Source: Stutzerimonas stutzeri (GTDB lineage Bacteria; Pseudomonadota; Gammaproteobacteria; Pseudomonadales; Pseudomonadaceae). From it: a stretch of 49,137 nt of DNA. A model generated the notes under the pieces. The model had not been told where the DNA came from and ran no database searches. It worked only from the letters and a program-made list of their open reading frames with translations. The stretch spans positions 1-49,137 of the forward strand of contig NZ_JAMOII010000025.1 of NCBI RefSeq assembly GCF_024448985.1. Direction: 5' to 3'. The position numbers and the translations under genes were made by a program. Numbering within the stretch: the stretch's first letter is position 1; every line of letters begins with the position of its first letter. Shown here in pieces: positions 27,204 to 36,880 of the stretch.

Positions 27204-28067
27204 ATGCAAAGAATTTCACATCACACCTTGCGCAACGAATTCCGCCAACTGCTGGCATCCGACCGCTGCTATCACACCGCTTCGGTGTTCGACCCGATGT
27301 CGGCGCGCATCGCTGCCGACCTCGAATTCGAAGTAGGCATTCTCGGCGGCTCGGTCGCCTCGCTGCAGGTGTTGGCGGCACCGGATTTCGCGTTGATCAC
27401 CCTGAGCGAATTCGTCGAGCAGGCCACGCGTATCGGCCGCGTGTCGCGCCTGCCGATCATCGCCGATGCCGATCACGGCTACGGCAACGCGCTCAACGTG
27501 ATGCGCACGGTGGTGGAACTGGAGCGCGCCGGAATCGCCGCGCTGACCATCGAAGACACCCTGCTGCCGGCCAAATTCGGCCGCAAGTCCACGGACCTGA
27601 TTGGTATGTTCGAAGCGGTCGGCAAGATTAAGGCAGCGCTCGAAGCGCGTATTGACCCCGCGCTCGCCATCATTGCCCGCACCAATGCCGGCGTGATCGG
27701 CCTGGAAGAGGTGATCGCCCGGGTCCAGGCCTACGAGGCGGCGGGTGCCGATGGCATCTGCCTGGTCGGCATTGAGGATTTCGAGCAGCTCGAGCAGGTC
27801 GCCGAAAAACTTAGCGTGCCGTTGATGCTGGTGGCCTATGGCAACCCACGCCTGCGTGACAACGAGCGGCTGGCTGCGCTCGGCGTGCGCATCGTGGTCA
27901 ACGGACACGCCGCCTACTTCGCCGCGATCAAAGCGACCTACGACTGCCTGCGCGAACAACGTCAGATCGACGCATCGGACCTCAACGCATCGCAGCTCTC
28001 GGTCAAATACTCGACCGCCGACGAATACATGGCCTGGGCCGAAGACTTCATGCAGGTCAAGGAATAA
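27204..28067 (+). CDS. Oxaloacetate decarboxylase-like protein of the ICL/PEP mutase superfamily
   Basis: The 287-residue protein has the superfamily motif [12 protein letters not shown] and [15 protein letters not shown]. The catalytic cysteine loop of true isocitrate lyases (KKCGH) is absent, so it is not ICL. Wording throughout, such as [20 protein letters not shown] and [20 protein letters not shown], closely recalls P. aeruginosa PA4872, which has been shown to decarboxylate oxaloacetate. Start ATG 27204 ([13 protein letters not shown]) is chosen over a longer frame running back through the EamA gene. It lies 94 bp after that gene and may be co-transcribed. Confidence 0.9.
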   Translation: MQRISHHTLRNEFRQLLASDRCYHTASVFDPMSARIAADLEFEVGILGGSVASLQVLAAPDFALITLSEFVEQATRIGRVSRLPIIADADHGYGNALNVMRTVVELERAGIAALTIEDTLLPAKFGRKSTDLIGMFEAVGKIKAALEARIDPALAIIARTNAGVIGLEEVIARVQAYEAAGADGICLVGIEDFEQLEQVAEKLSVPLMLVAYGNPRLRDNERLAALGVRIVVNGHAAYFAAIKATYDCLREQRQIDASDLNASQLSVKYSTADEYMAWAEDFMQVKE

Positions 28068-28103
28068 CTGCTGCGCCGGCTCTTTCATCGATCGGGGAAT
28101 CCA

Positions 28104-29255
28104 ATGAGCCCACGCCTGCTGACCTTCATGGTGGCTTTCGCCGCGTTCCTCGGGCCGTTCACCCAGACCGTCTACGCGCCGATTCTGCCGGAGCTGGGAG
28201 CGGCGCTGGCGACCACGCCGCTGATGATCAATCTCAGCATCTCGATTTTCACCTTCGTGCTGGCGTTCATGCAGATCGTCTACGGCCCGCTGGTCGACCG
28301 TCGAGGTCGCAAGCGCACGCTGCTGGCGGGGTTGGCGATCTATGTCGGCGCTTCGCTGGGCTGCTTTCTGGCGCCGAATATCGAGACGCTGCTGGTGTTT
28401 CGAGCGCTGCAGGCGGTGGGTATCGCCGCCGGTGCGGTGGTGGCGGTCACGGTGATTGGCGATCGTTTCGAAGGGGCGGAGCGTGGCCGGGCGATGGGCT
28501 CGTTTCAGATGATGGTGGCGTTGGGGCCGGTGGTAGGGCCGGTAGTCGGCGGCTTCGTCGGCGAGCACCTGGACTTCCATTACGTGTTTCTGCTGTTGGC
28601 GATAGTCGGCGCCGCCGCATTGCTGACCAATGCCATCTGGCTTCAGGAAACGCGCCCCGCCGGGACCACGCCCAAGGCTTTCCATCCCGCCGACTATCTG
28701 GATGTGCTGCGCAACCATCAGGGGCTGGCGATCATGCTGCTGAGTTTCGTGCAGTACTATGCCTTCTATAACTACCTGGTGTTCATGCCGCGTGTGCTGG
28801 ACACGAGCTACGGCCTTAGCGCCAGCGAAAAGGGCTTGGTCTTCCTGCCGCTGTCGATTGCCGTGGTGATCGGCAGCTTCGCTGGCGGTCGGCTGCTGGG
28901 ACGCTGGCGGGCACGCCCGACGTTGCTGGTGACGGCCGGGTTGAATGCCCTCAGTGTGCTGCTGTTTCTCGCCGTTGCGCAGTGGTCGCTCTCGGCGCTT
29001 GTCGTGGCGGTGAGCGCCTTCGGGTTGTTTCTCGGCCTGTCGCTGCCTGTGCAGACCAGCCTGCTGATGGATCTCTACCCGAGTAATCGCGCCACCGCCG
29101 TTGGCAGCTACAATTTCTTTCGTTTCATGGGCATGGCCACCGGGCCGGTGCTGGGGTCCTGGCTGTTTCAGCATGGAAATCTAGCGCTGCTGTACGGCTT
29201 CGCGGCTGCGGTATTTCTGCTGGCGGTGCTGCATGCGCAAAGACGCTTTCGCTAG
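28104..29255 (+). CDS. MFS multidrug exporter, Bcr/CflA type
   Basis: A 383-residue, twelve-segment major-facilitator protein. Motif A is GPLVDRRGRKRTLLAG after the second helix, and the fifth-helix antiporter motif region appears as VALGPVVGPVVGGFVGEHLD. This places it among proton-driven drug exporters; the substrate is not evident. ATG 28104 lies 36 bp after the decarboxylase-like gene, suggesting one transcription unit. Confidence 0.92.
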   Translation: MSPRLLTFMVAFAAFLGPFTQTVYAPILPELGAALATTPLMINLSISIFTFVLAFMQIVYGPLVDRRGRKRTLLAGLAIYVGASLGCFLAPNIETLLVFRALQAVGIAAGAVVAVTVIGDRFEGAERGRAMGSFQMMVALGPVVGPVVGGFVGEHLDFHYVFLLLAIVGAAALLTNAIWLQETRPAGTTPKAFHPADYLDVLRNHQGLAIMLLSFVQYYAFYNYLVFMPRVLDTSYGLSASEKGLVFLPLSIAVVIGSFAGGRLLGRWRARPTLLVTAGLNALSVLLFLAVAQWSLSALVVAVSAFGLFLGLSLPVQTSLLMDLYPSNRATAVGSYNFFRFMGMATGPVLGSWLFQHGNLALLYGFAAAVFLLAVLHAQRRFR

Positions 29256-29274
29256 CGCAGACCGCCGGGCTCGC

Positions 29275-29994
29275 TCAGAACAGCTGACGCTCGGCCTTGA
29301 ACATGAAATAGCTCTCGCAGTGCGCGTTCAGCCCCGAATACACGCCGCACTGCTCGCCCCGCAGGCTGGAGTCGGTGTAGGACAGATCCATATGCATGCC
29401 GAGCAGCGGGCGGGACAGGTTCAGCGACCAATCGTTGAACACCCGCACGCTGCCGCCGGGGTGATACATAGGGCTGTCCATCGAGTGGCTGGCGTATTTC
29501 AGCCGAACCCCGACATCGAACGGCCGGACCGATCCTAGCTCCAGGAATAACGTCCCGTCGGTGCGCCCTGGCGCGCTGCGTAACGCGCCTCCCAGGCGGC
29601 TGCCGGCCAGATTGATGCCCGCGTAGTACTCGTGGCGATCGTGGTTTTCAAGTTCGGGAAAGCTGTAGCGAATCACGCCGAGCTCGAAGCCGGGCGTCTC
29701 GTCGATATAGGGCTGGGCATAGCCGACATAGCTATTCAACTCCAATGGTTTGCCGTCAAGAATGCCCATGCTTGGCGCCCAATGCCCCACGTACACGCCA
29801 CCGGCATGAGTAAGGTCCAGCCCGCCGCGAAAGGTACTGGCGGCGGTCGGGTTGACCAGGCCTTGCGCCATGCTCCGGGTTGGGGTCGTGCCGAGCTTGA
29901 GATCGAACTGGCCAACCTCGTGTTCGACGACGTCCGGTTGACTGGCGCATCCGCTCAGAGCGAGCGTCAGGGCCATCAGGGTATTTTTGTTCAT
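29275..29994 (-). CDS. Predicted outer-membrane lipoprotein with porin-like (TorF-type) body
   Basis: The 239-residue protein starts MNKNTLMALTLALSGC, a lipobox with C16. The body is rich in alternating strands (FRGGLDLTHAGGVYVGHWAP, ELNSYVGYAQPYIDETPGFE, DVGVRLKYASHS) as in the TorF/Gcw_chp putative porins. It ends in phenylalanine, as outer-membrane barrels do. Two cysteines near the end (GEQCGVYSGLNAHCESY) could form a disulfide. Porin activity is inferred from family likeness only. Confidence 0.72.
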   Translation of the reverse strand: MNKNTLMALTLALSGCASQPDVVEHEVGQFDLKLGTTPTRSMAQGLVNPTAASTFRGGLDLTHAGGVYVGHWAPSMGILDGKPLELNSYVGYAQPYIDETPGFELGVIRYSFPELENHDRHEYYAGINLAGSRLGGALRSAPGRTDGTLFLELGSVRPFDVGVRLKYASHSMDSPMYHPGGSVRVFNDWSLNLSRPLLGMHMDLSYTDSSLRGEQCGVYSGLNAHCESYFMFKAERQLF

Positions 29995-30269
29995 ACACCG
30001 TTTCGCTGGTGGATAGTTGTGCCAGCCGTACGTACATAAAGCGCATTAGCAGAGCAGCTGCGGGGTTCGGCTTGGCCGTCGATCGGCTGGAAAGGTTAGT
30101 GCATATGCTCGTGGCTCAAGCCCCGCTCGTCGTTTTGACGCCAAGCAAACGACAGGCGGTGCCGAGGAAATGGCGGACAATGACACAGCTTGTGTGGGCT
30201 GAACCGCTGACGCTGCGGCGGTTCAAACTTGAACAGTGATTGCTCTGCTCGAACAGGCAGGAGGTTGCG

Positions 30270-30536
30270 ATGGCCACCGGTTGGGCGAACGAAGGCGCGG
30301 TGCAGGACCAGATCGACAGCACGATCGAGGACGCCGTTCAGCGCGCACGCAGCAAATTGGGGCGGGGCGAAAGCCTGACGCATTGTGAAGAGTGCGACGC
30401 CAAGATTCCCGAGGCGCGGCGGCAAGCGGTCCCTGGCGTACGGTTGTGCGTGAAGTGCCAGTCCGAACAGGACAAGCGAGAAGCCGCATACACCGGCTAT
30501 AACCGCCGCGGCAGTAAAGACAGCCAGCTGCGTTGA
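30270..30536 (+). CDS. DksA/TraR-family zinc-finger protein (YbiI-like)
   Basis: An 88-residue protein with a C4 zinc finger: CEEC at about 40-43 and CVKC at about 61-64, separated by IPEARRQAVPGVRL. It is the short form without the long DksA coiled coil. It could bind RNA polymerase through the secondary channel, but this is inferred from the family. ATG 30270 has GGAGG eight bases upstream; a TTG ten codons earlier is rejected. The 275 bp before it (29995-30269) show no other gene. Confidence 0.9.
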   Translation: MATGWANEGAVQDQIDSTIEDAVQRARSKLGRGESLTHCEECDAKIPEARRQAVPGVRLCVKCQSEQDKREAAYTGYNRRGSKDSQLR

Positions 30537-30683
30537 GGCAGTGGAAGCGTCTGCAGATACTGACAGGCCGGCGGAATGCCGCGGGTTCGAGGGGGAAAGC
30601 TTTGGCGTTCCGCTCTACCTAGTCGTAGGGTTTATTCGAGCCGGGTGACATTGAGCCCGAAGTCACTCGCCTGACCTTGAGTA

Positions 30684-31193
30684 TCACGGGTTGGCTGCCC
30701 TGTGCAGCGTCAGCTGCATGACCGTCAGATCCAACCAGCGGCCGAACTTGCAACCGACCTGTCGCATCTGCCCGACGTGGATGAAGCCCAGTTGCTGGTG
30801 CATATGAATCGAGGCGCGGTTCTCGCTCTCGATGGCCGCGACCATTACATGCTTGTCCAACTGCCGGGCGCGCTGGATCAGCGCCTGCATCAGGCTGCGC
30901 CCGATGCCGCTACCACGCTGACCGGGACCCACGTAGACCGAATTTTCCACCGTGTGGCGGAAACCATCGTGCGGGCGCCAAGGGCCGAAAGATGCGTAAC
31001 CTGCGACCCGCTGCTCGTCGTCGACGGCAACCAATACCGGATAGCGCTGTTCATGGCGTTCGGCCAGCCAGGCGCGGCGATTGGCGAGGTCGACGGTCCG
31101 GTCGTTCCAGATCGCTGTGCTGTTCTGCACCGCGTCGTTGTATATCTGCAGGATGCCGTCGAGGTCGGCGTCCAGGGCGTCACGTATCTGCAC
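30684..31193 (-). CDS. GNAT acetyltransferase, phosphinothricin/methionine sulfoximine type
   Basis: A 169-residue enzyme of the Pat/MddA group, which N-acetylates phosphinothricin-like compounds or methionine sulfone and sulfoximine. Signature stretches are ILQIYNDAVQNSTAIWNDRT, FGPWRPHDGFRHTVENSVYV, the acetyl-CoA loop GQRGSGIGRSLMQAL and ENRASIHMHQQLGFIHVGQM. A GTG start at 31193 (VQIRDALDAD) with GAAGGA nine bases upstream is preferred over an extended frame to 31241. Confidence 0.9.
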   Translation of the reverse strand: MQIRDALDADLDGILQIYNDAVQNSTAIWNDRTVDLANRRAWLAERHEQRYPVLVAVDDEQRVAGYASFGPWRPHDGFRHTVENSVYVGPGQRGSGIGRSLMQALIQRARQLDKHVMVAAIESENRASIHMHQQLGFIHVGQMRQVGCKFGRWLDLTVMQLTLHRAANP

Positions 31194-31310
31194 GTTGAAA
31201 TCCTTCAAAGCAGTTCTGAGTGATGGCGGCGATGGCCGCAACAGTCATTGACTCGTTCTCGCGGGATTGGTTGATGCTGGGCAGCCGCTCGGGTGCCATC
31301 TCGGCCCTTT

Positions 31311-31364
31311 CGATCGAACCAAAACGCCTATCGTTTTTCCGATCGAGCACGGTTCGATCGTGCT
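31311..31364. promoter_or_regulatory. Overlapping alternative hairpins upstream of the chemotaxis receptor
   Basis: CGATCGAACC (31311-31320) and GGTTCGATCG (31351-31360) form a perfect 10-bp inverted repeat around 30 bases. AGCACG (31346-31351) and CGTGCT (31359-31364) form a second one that uses part of the same arm, so the two stems exclude each other. The element lies 111-164 bp before the receptor start, in the gap to the divergent acetyltransferase gene. Confidence 0.45.
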
Positions 31365-31474
31365 GCCGCTCGTCGTTTCCAGCCATGGGGCGCTCAATGT
31401 GCGGGGCGGGCGGCCGTAATGCTACATAACCCAGTTCCATGGTGACGCAGTCCCTTGGTGATGGAGTTTGTAGC

Positions 31475-33468
31475 ATGTCTCTCCTGCCTACCCGGATCGC
31501 GCCACGCATGACGCTGGGCGTTCTGGTTCTTCTGGTGCTTACCGCTCTGGCTATCTTCGGGGTCATGACCCTGGGTGGCAAACCGAGGCTGGTGGCCACG
31601 GGAACCGCCGCCGCTGAGCAGTCGGCCAGCGCATTGGCCCGTCAGCTTGCGCTGCAGCTCAGCCGCATCGAAGGCACCACCGCCGCCATGGCGCATCTGG
31701 CTGAAAGGATGCCCAATGACGAAGCGTTAGTGCTGTCGACCCTGCCCAACCTGATCGATAGCCAGGGCGACGCCGCTATCGCTGGCGGCGGGCTGTGGCC
31801 GGAACCGAATGCATTCACGCCTGGCATCGAGCGGCGCAGCTTCTTCTGGGCGCGCAACGCCAGCGGCGGGCTGGATTATTCGGAGGAATACAACGCGGCG
31901 CAGACGTCCGCCTACCATGCCGAATCCTGGTACAGCGGGGCTCGCGCGGCGGCGCCGGGACGTTGCGTCTGGTCGGACGGCTATCAGGACGCGGTCAGCG
32001 GCGTGGCGATGACTACCTGCAGCGTGCCCTACACTCGTGACGGCGCGTTTGCCGGCGTTGCGACCCTCGATCTCAAGCTCGATGGCTTGGCCCGCTTCCT
32101 CGAGGCGAACGGCGGCGTGACCGGCGGCTACGCCTTTGTGGTCGATCAGGCTGGTAATCTGCTGTTTTTTCCGGGCGCCAAGGGCAACGGTGGGTTGCCG
32201 GCCATGGCCGATCTGGTGCGTGAGCAATCCTGGCTCAAACCAGTCGCCGACGCCGTTGCCGCTCGCGGCGCGGAAGATGCCGTGCTGTTCCTGGAGCACG
32301 ACGGCCTGGTCGACGGCGCGGCTTACGTGACGCTGGAAACCATGGACGGCACGGGGTGGCGCGTTGGCTTGGTTACGCCGGAGGCGAACGTGACCGGCCT
32401 TGCCGACGAGCTGACGCAACAAATCCTGCTGCTTCTGTTGCCGCTGCTGGCGTTGCTGCTTGGCATCGCCTGGCTGGCAGGCAAGCGTCTGTTGGCACAG
32501 CTCGAGGAAACCACCGGACAGATCGAGCGGCTGGGGCAGGGCGGTGGGCATGACGGTGCTCAGCTGGAGATTCACCGCGCCGACGAACTCGGGGCGCTGC
32601 GCGGCGCCGTCAATCATTACGCCGGTTCGCTGCGTGACATGCTGCGCCGCATCGGCGAGGAATCGGCAAGCCTGGAGCGGCAGGCCGACGAACTGGCCCG
32701 TCTTTCCGTTGGGCTGGCCGATCGTGCCGAAGCCCAGCGACAGGACAACACTTTGCTGGCGACCGCGATAACCGAGATGTCAGCCAGCGCGGCCGAGGTT
32801 GCGCAGAACACAACCGACTGTTCCGACACCGCTCGCCAGTCACTTGCCGAAGCCGAGCAGGGGCAGGGTCAAGTGCAGCGCAACAGCGAAGTGATCGTCG
32901 GGCTGGCTGGCGATATATCCGATGCCGCCTCGGCCATCACCCAGCTCGGCGAGGATATCGAGCGCGTTGGCGGGGTGCTGGACGTCATTAAATCCATTTC
33001 GGAACAGACCAATCTGCTGGCGCTCAATGCGGCGATCGAGGCGGCGCGTGCCGGCGAGCAGGGACGCGGATTCGCGGTCGTGGCCGACGAGGTGCGGACC
33101 CTGGCGGGACGCGCGCAGAGTTCACCGATGAAATTCAACAGATGATCACCCAGTTGCGTCAGGCCTCGGCCCAGGCGGTTTCGACCATGCAGGCCGGCGC
33201 CCAACGCACCGATGAAGCGGTACGGCAGGCTGACGGTGTGGCCGGTACGCTGGGCAACACGGTGAGCAGCTTCGATGGCATCGTCCAGCGGGCGCAGCAG
33301 ATTGCCGTGGCGGCGCAGGAGCAGAGTCATGTCGCCCAGGAAATCAACGAGCTGGCTGTGCGCATTCACACCGCAAGCGAAGAAGGGGCCCGTGATGCGG
33401 CGACGCTGCGCGAACTCGGCCAGGGCATGCAGGCGATATCGCAGCGGCTGGCCGGTATGAGCCGCTGA
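31475..33468 (+). pseudogene. Methyl-accepting chemotaxis protein with a single-base frameshift
   Basis: The first frame (31475-33145) encodes an N-terminal membrane segment, a periplasmic dCache-like ligand domain (about 40-310), a second membrane segment, HAMP, and the signalling domain up to the conserved tip [20 protein letters not shown] with [20 protein letters not shown]. It then shifts to SSPMKFNR and stops. The frame from 33142 carries the expected continuation ([16 protein letters not shown] and onward) to 33468. Restoring one base between 33119 and 33125 gives [13 protein letters not shown] and a 664-residue receptor. It is either a recent null mutation or a sequence error. ATG 31475 is preceded by GATGGAG. 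Confidence 0.9.
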
Positions 33469-33581
33469 CCGATAGACGCTGGGCTGGCTTTCGTCATGGC
33501 GCGCCGCGAGCTACTGGACGATAGCTTGCGAGGTCGGGATCGCCGCCCTAGCATGGCCGCCCCGACCTGGAGCCACTTGTC

Positions 33582-34205
33582 ATGCCCCGCCCTTCCACTC
33601 CGCGCCCGCAGCGCCCGGCCGGCAAGCCCCGCCGCGTGGCCAAGGTGCCGCCGGCCGAGCCGCGCCTGTTGCTACTGAACAAACCCTTCGACGTGCTTAC
33701 CCAGTTCAACGATTCCGATGGACGCGCCACGCTTAAGGATTTCGTGCCAGTAGCGGGCGTCTATCCCGCCGGCCGCCTGGATCGGGACAGTGAGGGCCTG
33801 TTGCTGCTGACCAATGACGGGCAATTGCAGGCGCGGATCGCCGATCCCAGGCACAAACTGGCAAAAACCTACTGGGTGCAGGTCGAAGGCGAGGTGACGG
33901 ACGAGCAATTGCAGCGCCTGTGCGCAGGGGTCGAACTCAACGACGGCATGACGCTGCCAGCTGAAGCCCGCGCCATTGATGAGCCATCGCTGTGGCCGCG
34001 CAATCCGCCGGTGCGCTTTCGCAAAAGCGTGCCGACTTGCTGGCTGGAATTGGTAATTCGTGAGGGACGCAATCGTCAGGTTAGGCGAATGACCGCAGCG
34101 GTGGGGCTGCCAACGCTTCGGCTGGTGCGGGTCAGGGTTGGTCACTGGACTTTGGATGGGCTGCAGCCAGGCGAATGGCGTGAGGTGCCCGCTCAGCTGA
34201 ACTGA
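33582..34205 (+). CDS. rluE: 23S rRNA pseudouridine synthase, RluE type
   Basis: A 207-residue RsuA/RluE-family synthase with the catalytic aspartate D67 in [19 protein letters not shown], the opening [13 protein letters not shown] and the late motif [20 protein letters not shown]. It has no S4 domain, which is typical of RluE (U2457 of 23S rRNA in E. coli numbering). The basic, proline-rich first 25 residues are a common extension. It converges with the DUF4198 gene with only 13 bp between stops. Confidence 0.92.
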   Translation: MPRPSTPRPQRPAGKPRRVAKVPPAEPRLLLLNKPFDVLTQFNDSDGRATLKDFVPVAGVYPAGRLDRDSEGLLLLTNDGQLQARIADPRHKLAKTYWVQVEGEVTDEQLQRLCAGVELNDGMTLPAEARAIDEPSLWPRNPPVRFRKSVPTCWLELVIREGRNRQVRRMTAAVGLPTLRLVRVRVGHWTLDGLQPGEWREVPAQLN

Positions 34206-34218
34206 ACGGGCTTATCAC

Positions 34219-34932
34219 TCAATCGATCGCGAAAACCAGATTGGCGCTTGCTTCGTAGCGGGCGCTGCGCGCGTCTGCTTCGTCACTGTGGTGGCTGCTG
34301 CGCACGACCCAGACGCCGGCGGTCGGCAATTCCAGACTGGCGATACCCTCGGCATCGGTATTAGCGACGATGCGCTCGCGGCCTGGGCTCAGCGCTTGCA
34401 CTTTGCCCGCCAGCGGCTCGCCGTCGAAAAGCACCTGAACGCGCAATGCCTTGCCGGTACTTAGGCTGTTGGGATTGTCCAGCGCGATCAGCTCCAGGCG
34501 ATCACCGCTGCGCGCGCGAAAGGCGTCACCGTCACCGTTCGGATTGACCAATGCCTTGGAGAAACTTTCGATTCGCAACATTTTCGCCGGGTCGTCAGTC
34601 TTTTCCTTCTTGTCGATTGGGCGATAGCGGGGCGCGGCTCGCGCCACAAGCAGTGCATTATCTTTCGGCGCGGCGGCTTCACCACGCAGAGCCTTGGCGG
34701 CCTCGTCGGCTTCAAGTTTCAGCGGCGTCGTTTTACCGTCCTGCAGCAGCTGCACCTCCACCTGCCGAGGATCAAGCAGGCGCTCGCCCTGAAAGAGTTT
34801 TTCGGTCATCAGCACCGAGAATTGCAGCGGCTCGCCGGGATTGGCTGTAACGCTGTCTGGCTTGACCAGGAAGGTATGGGCCTGGGTGAACAACGGAACC
34901 AGCAATAGCGCCAGCGCAACGGGTTTGAACAT
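34219..34932 (-). CDS. DUF4198 periplasmic protein of the iron/metal uptake operon
   Basis: A 237-residue protein with a signal peptide (MFKPVALALLLVPLFTQA) followed by HTFLVKP, the usual start of mature DUF4198 proteins, whose N-terminal histidine often contacts metal. The C-terminal half (about 150-235) is immunoglobulin-like. ATG 34932 has GGAG seven bases upstream. It is the last gene of the leftward DUF3649-PepSY-DUF3325-DUF4198 operon. Metal binding is inferred from family context. Confidence 0.85.
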   Translation of the reverse strand: MFKPVALALLLVPLFTQAHTFLVKPDSVTANPGEPLQFSVLMTEKLFQGERLLDPRQVEVQLLQDGKTTPLKLEADEAAKALRGEAAAPKDNALLVARAAPRYRPIDKKEKTDDPAKMLRIESFSKALVNPNGDGDAFRARSGDRLELIALDNPNSLSTGKALRVQVLFDGEPLAGKVQALSPGRERIVANTDAEGIASLELPTAGVWVVRSSHHSDEADARSARYEASANLVFAID

Positions 34933-34946
34933 GATCGACTCCATTT

Positions 34947-35270
34947 TTAGAACAGCAGCAGGGGAAGCGTGAGCGACGGCGCGCCGAACGCCAGCGGAAC
35001 GATAAGGCGCGGTGCGTAAGTGAGCAGCAGCACTTGGGCGAGGGCGGCGACGCTGAGCAGAGCGGTCCATAGCGCCAGACCGACCGAGACACCGAATGGG
35101 TTGATGCAGGGCGCGGCAGCCGCCGCCAGAGCCAGCCAGCCGGCGGCACGCAGGAGCTGGCGTACCGCCGCGGGCGGGCGCTTGCCCAGAATCTGCTCAT
35201 GATGTCGATCGACGCTCAGGCACAGCGCGACGAAGCCGCTGAAGCACAGCGCCAGGCTCAGCCAGATCAT
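34947..35270 (-). CDS. DUF3325 membrane protein
   Basis: A 107-residue inner-membrane protein with three or four hydrophobic segments (MIWLSLALCFSGFVALCLS; LLRAAGWLALAAAAAPCINP). The start overlaps the stop of the PepSY gene (ATGA). DUF3325, DUF3649 and PepSY proteins commonly sit together near TonB-dependent siderophore receptors, where they are thought to help reductive iron release. Confidence 0.85.
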   Translation of the reverse strand: MIWLSLALCFSGFVALCLSVDRHHEQILGKRPPAAVRQLLRAAGWLALAAAAAPCINPFGVSVGLALWTALLSVAALAQVLLLTYAPRLIVPLAFGAPSLTLPLLLF

Positions 35271-36880
35271 GCTGCGAGCTCCTTCACATCTGTACACGCA
35301 ACGCTCCGCCGTGGCGCTCGCACGGTGGGGCGATGGGTGGCGACCTTCCAGGCTGCGCCGGCAAACACCGCAGCGAACGCCCAGAGCGTCAAGTCGACAC
35401 CGGCAACCAACCATTGCCCACGGCCGAGCGTGTTCAGTACATGGCTGTTTGGCAACAGCAGGGCGAACAGCGGCAACGCGGCGAACAGCACCGCGTTGGC
35501 ACCCAGTTGCTCAACCCAGGCGCGACGGTGCGGGCGGGACAGCGCATGCAGCAGGCTGACTAGCCAAATTGCGAAGAAGCAGCGTATTTCCCATTCGACG
35601 CGCCCGTTCAGCGCGGCCGGCAACAGTCGATTGGCCCAGAAATAAGCGGCGATCGCCAAGGGCAAGCCGGCAAGCGTGGCGACGTTGAGAATTTCCACCA
35701 ATCGATGGCCGAAAGGCGTGCGGCCAAGCTTCTGCCGCTCGGGCAGGCGTTTGTTCACCCATAGCACCATTCCAGTGACGATCATCGCTGTGCCAAGCAG
35801 GCCGCTTACGAAAAAAGCCCAGCGCAGCGGTGCACCGGCGAAGCGCAGCAGGTGCAGGCTGGTCAGTACGTTATAGGTTGCGTTAGCCCCGCTGATTGGA
35901 GCGCTTACGGGGCCGTTCAGCTGTTCGCCCGTGACACCGTTGAAGCGCAGGCGCTCGCTGCTGCCTCGGTCGATCAGGCTGTCACCACCATGCTCGCGCA
36001 GCTCTATGACTGCGTCGGCGGTGCCTGGCTGGCTGACTTGTACGCTGCCGGTACCGCGTGGCCAGTGTTGCTCAGCGATTTCCAGCAGGGGGCGCAGGTC
36101 GGTCAGTGGCGCGACTTGGACATCGCTGCCGGGCGCGGCCTCACTGCCGGCGTTGCGCCCGCCACCGCCGCGTCCGCCGCTCTCGGCGAAAAACGCCTGG
36201 GCGTCGCCGCGGTAGGCGCTCTCGATGCCCCACGGCATCAGCATGAACATCAATAACAGCAGGCCGCTGTAGGTGATCATCAGGTGGAATGGCAGCGCCA
36301 GCACCGCCGTTACGTTGTGCGCATCCAGCCAGGAACGCTGCCCCTTACGCGGGCGAAAGGTGAAGAAGTCCTTGAAGATTTTCTTGTGGGTGATCACGCC
36401 ACTGACGATCGCCACCAGCATGACCAGCGTGGCGATGCCGACAATCCAGCGCGCAACGATGCGCGGCATGCCGTACAGCTCGAAATGGAAGCGGTAGAGA
36501 AAGCCGCCGCCGCGGGTTTCGCGCACATTGATCGGCTCGGCACTGGTGGCGTCGAGGACACGGCGCTGGCCGCCCCCTTTGCCTTGGCGCTCGCCTTGTT
36601 CGAACCATTGCACGCGTACCGCGCTGTTGCGTTCCGACGGTAGATTGATGTTCCACACGGCGGCGTTGGGTGCCAGCGTCTGCATCTGTTCGATCACCCG
36701 AACAGCGGTATCGGGCTGCGCCATCGAGGCGTGCTGTTCGGGCTGCATCCAGAAGCTGATCTCGTCCTGAAAGAAGCTCAGTGTGCCGGTGAGAAAGATT
36801 GCGTAGAGCAGCCAGCCGAGCAGCAGGCCGACCCAGGTGTGCAGCCAGGCGTTGGCCTGACGGAAACCGAGCGCTTTCAT
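35267..36880 (-). CDS. PepSY-domain transmembrane protein, probable ferric-siderophore reductase component
   Basis: A 537-residue membrane protein starting MKALGFRQANAWLHTWVGLL. PepSY_TM features include histidines within or next to helices (LHTWVGLLLG, YRFHFELYGMPRIV, PFHLMITYSGLLLLMFMLMP, LTSLHLLRFAGAPLRW), as in FpvG-like reductases that use heme or flavin to free iron from siderophores. A glycine-rich periplasmic loop (SGGRGGGGRNAG) lies near residue 250. It overlaps DUF3649 and DUF3325 by 4 bp each, indicating tight coupling. Reductase activity is inferred. Confidence 0.88.
   Translation of the reverse strand: MKALGFRQANAWLHTWVGLLLGWLLYAIFLTGTLSFFQDEISFWMQPEQHASMAQPDTAVRVIEQMQTLAPNAAVWNINLPSERNSAVRVQWFEQGERQGKGGGQRRVLDATSAEPINVRETRGGGFLYRFHFELYGMPRIVARWIVGIATLVMLVAIVSGVITHKKIFKDFFTFRPRKGQRSWLDAHNVTAVLALPFHLMITYSGLLLLMFMLMPWGIESAYRGDAQAFFAESGGRGGGGRNAGSEAAPGSDVQVAPLTDLRPLLEIAEQHWPRGTGSVQVSQPGTADAVIELREHGGDSLIDRGSSERLRFNGVTGEQLNGPVSAPISGANATYNVLTSLHLLRFAGAPLRWAFFVSGLLGTAMIVTGMVLWVNKRLPERQKLGRTPFGHRLVEILNVATLAGLPLAIAAYFWANRLLPAALNGRVEWEIRCFFAIWLVSLLHALSRPHRRAWVEQLGANAVLFAALPLFALLLPNSHVLNTLGRGQWLVAGVDLTLWAFAAVFAGAAWKVATHRPTVRAPRRSVACTDVKELAA

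Noticed and set aside
27204-28067. Isocitrate or 2-methylisocitrate lyase
   Set aside because: The KKCGH catalytic cysteine motif is missing; the sequence fits the PA4872-like oxaloacetate decarboxylase group.
27216-29174. A 652-codon open frame antisense to the decarboxylase-like and MFS genes
   Set aside because: The sense frames encode recognisable enzyme and transporter families. The antisense product is low-complexity (H, R, Q rich) as expected from GC-rich codon bias.
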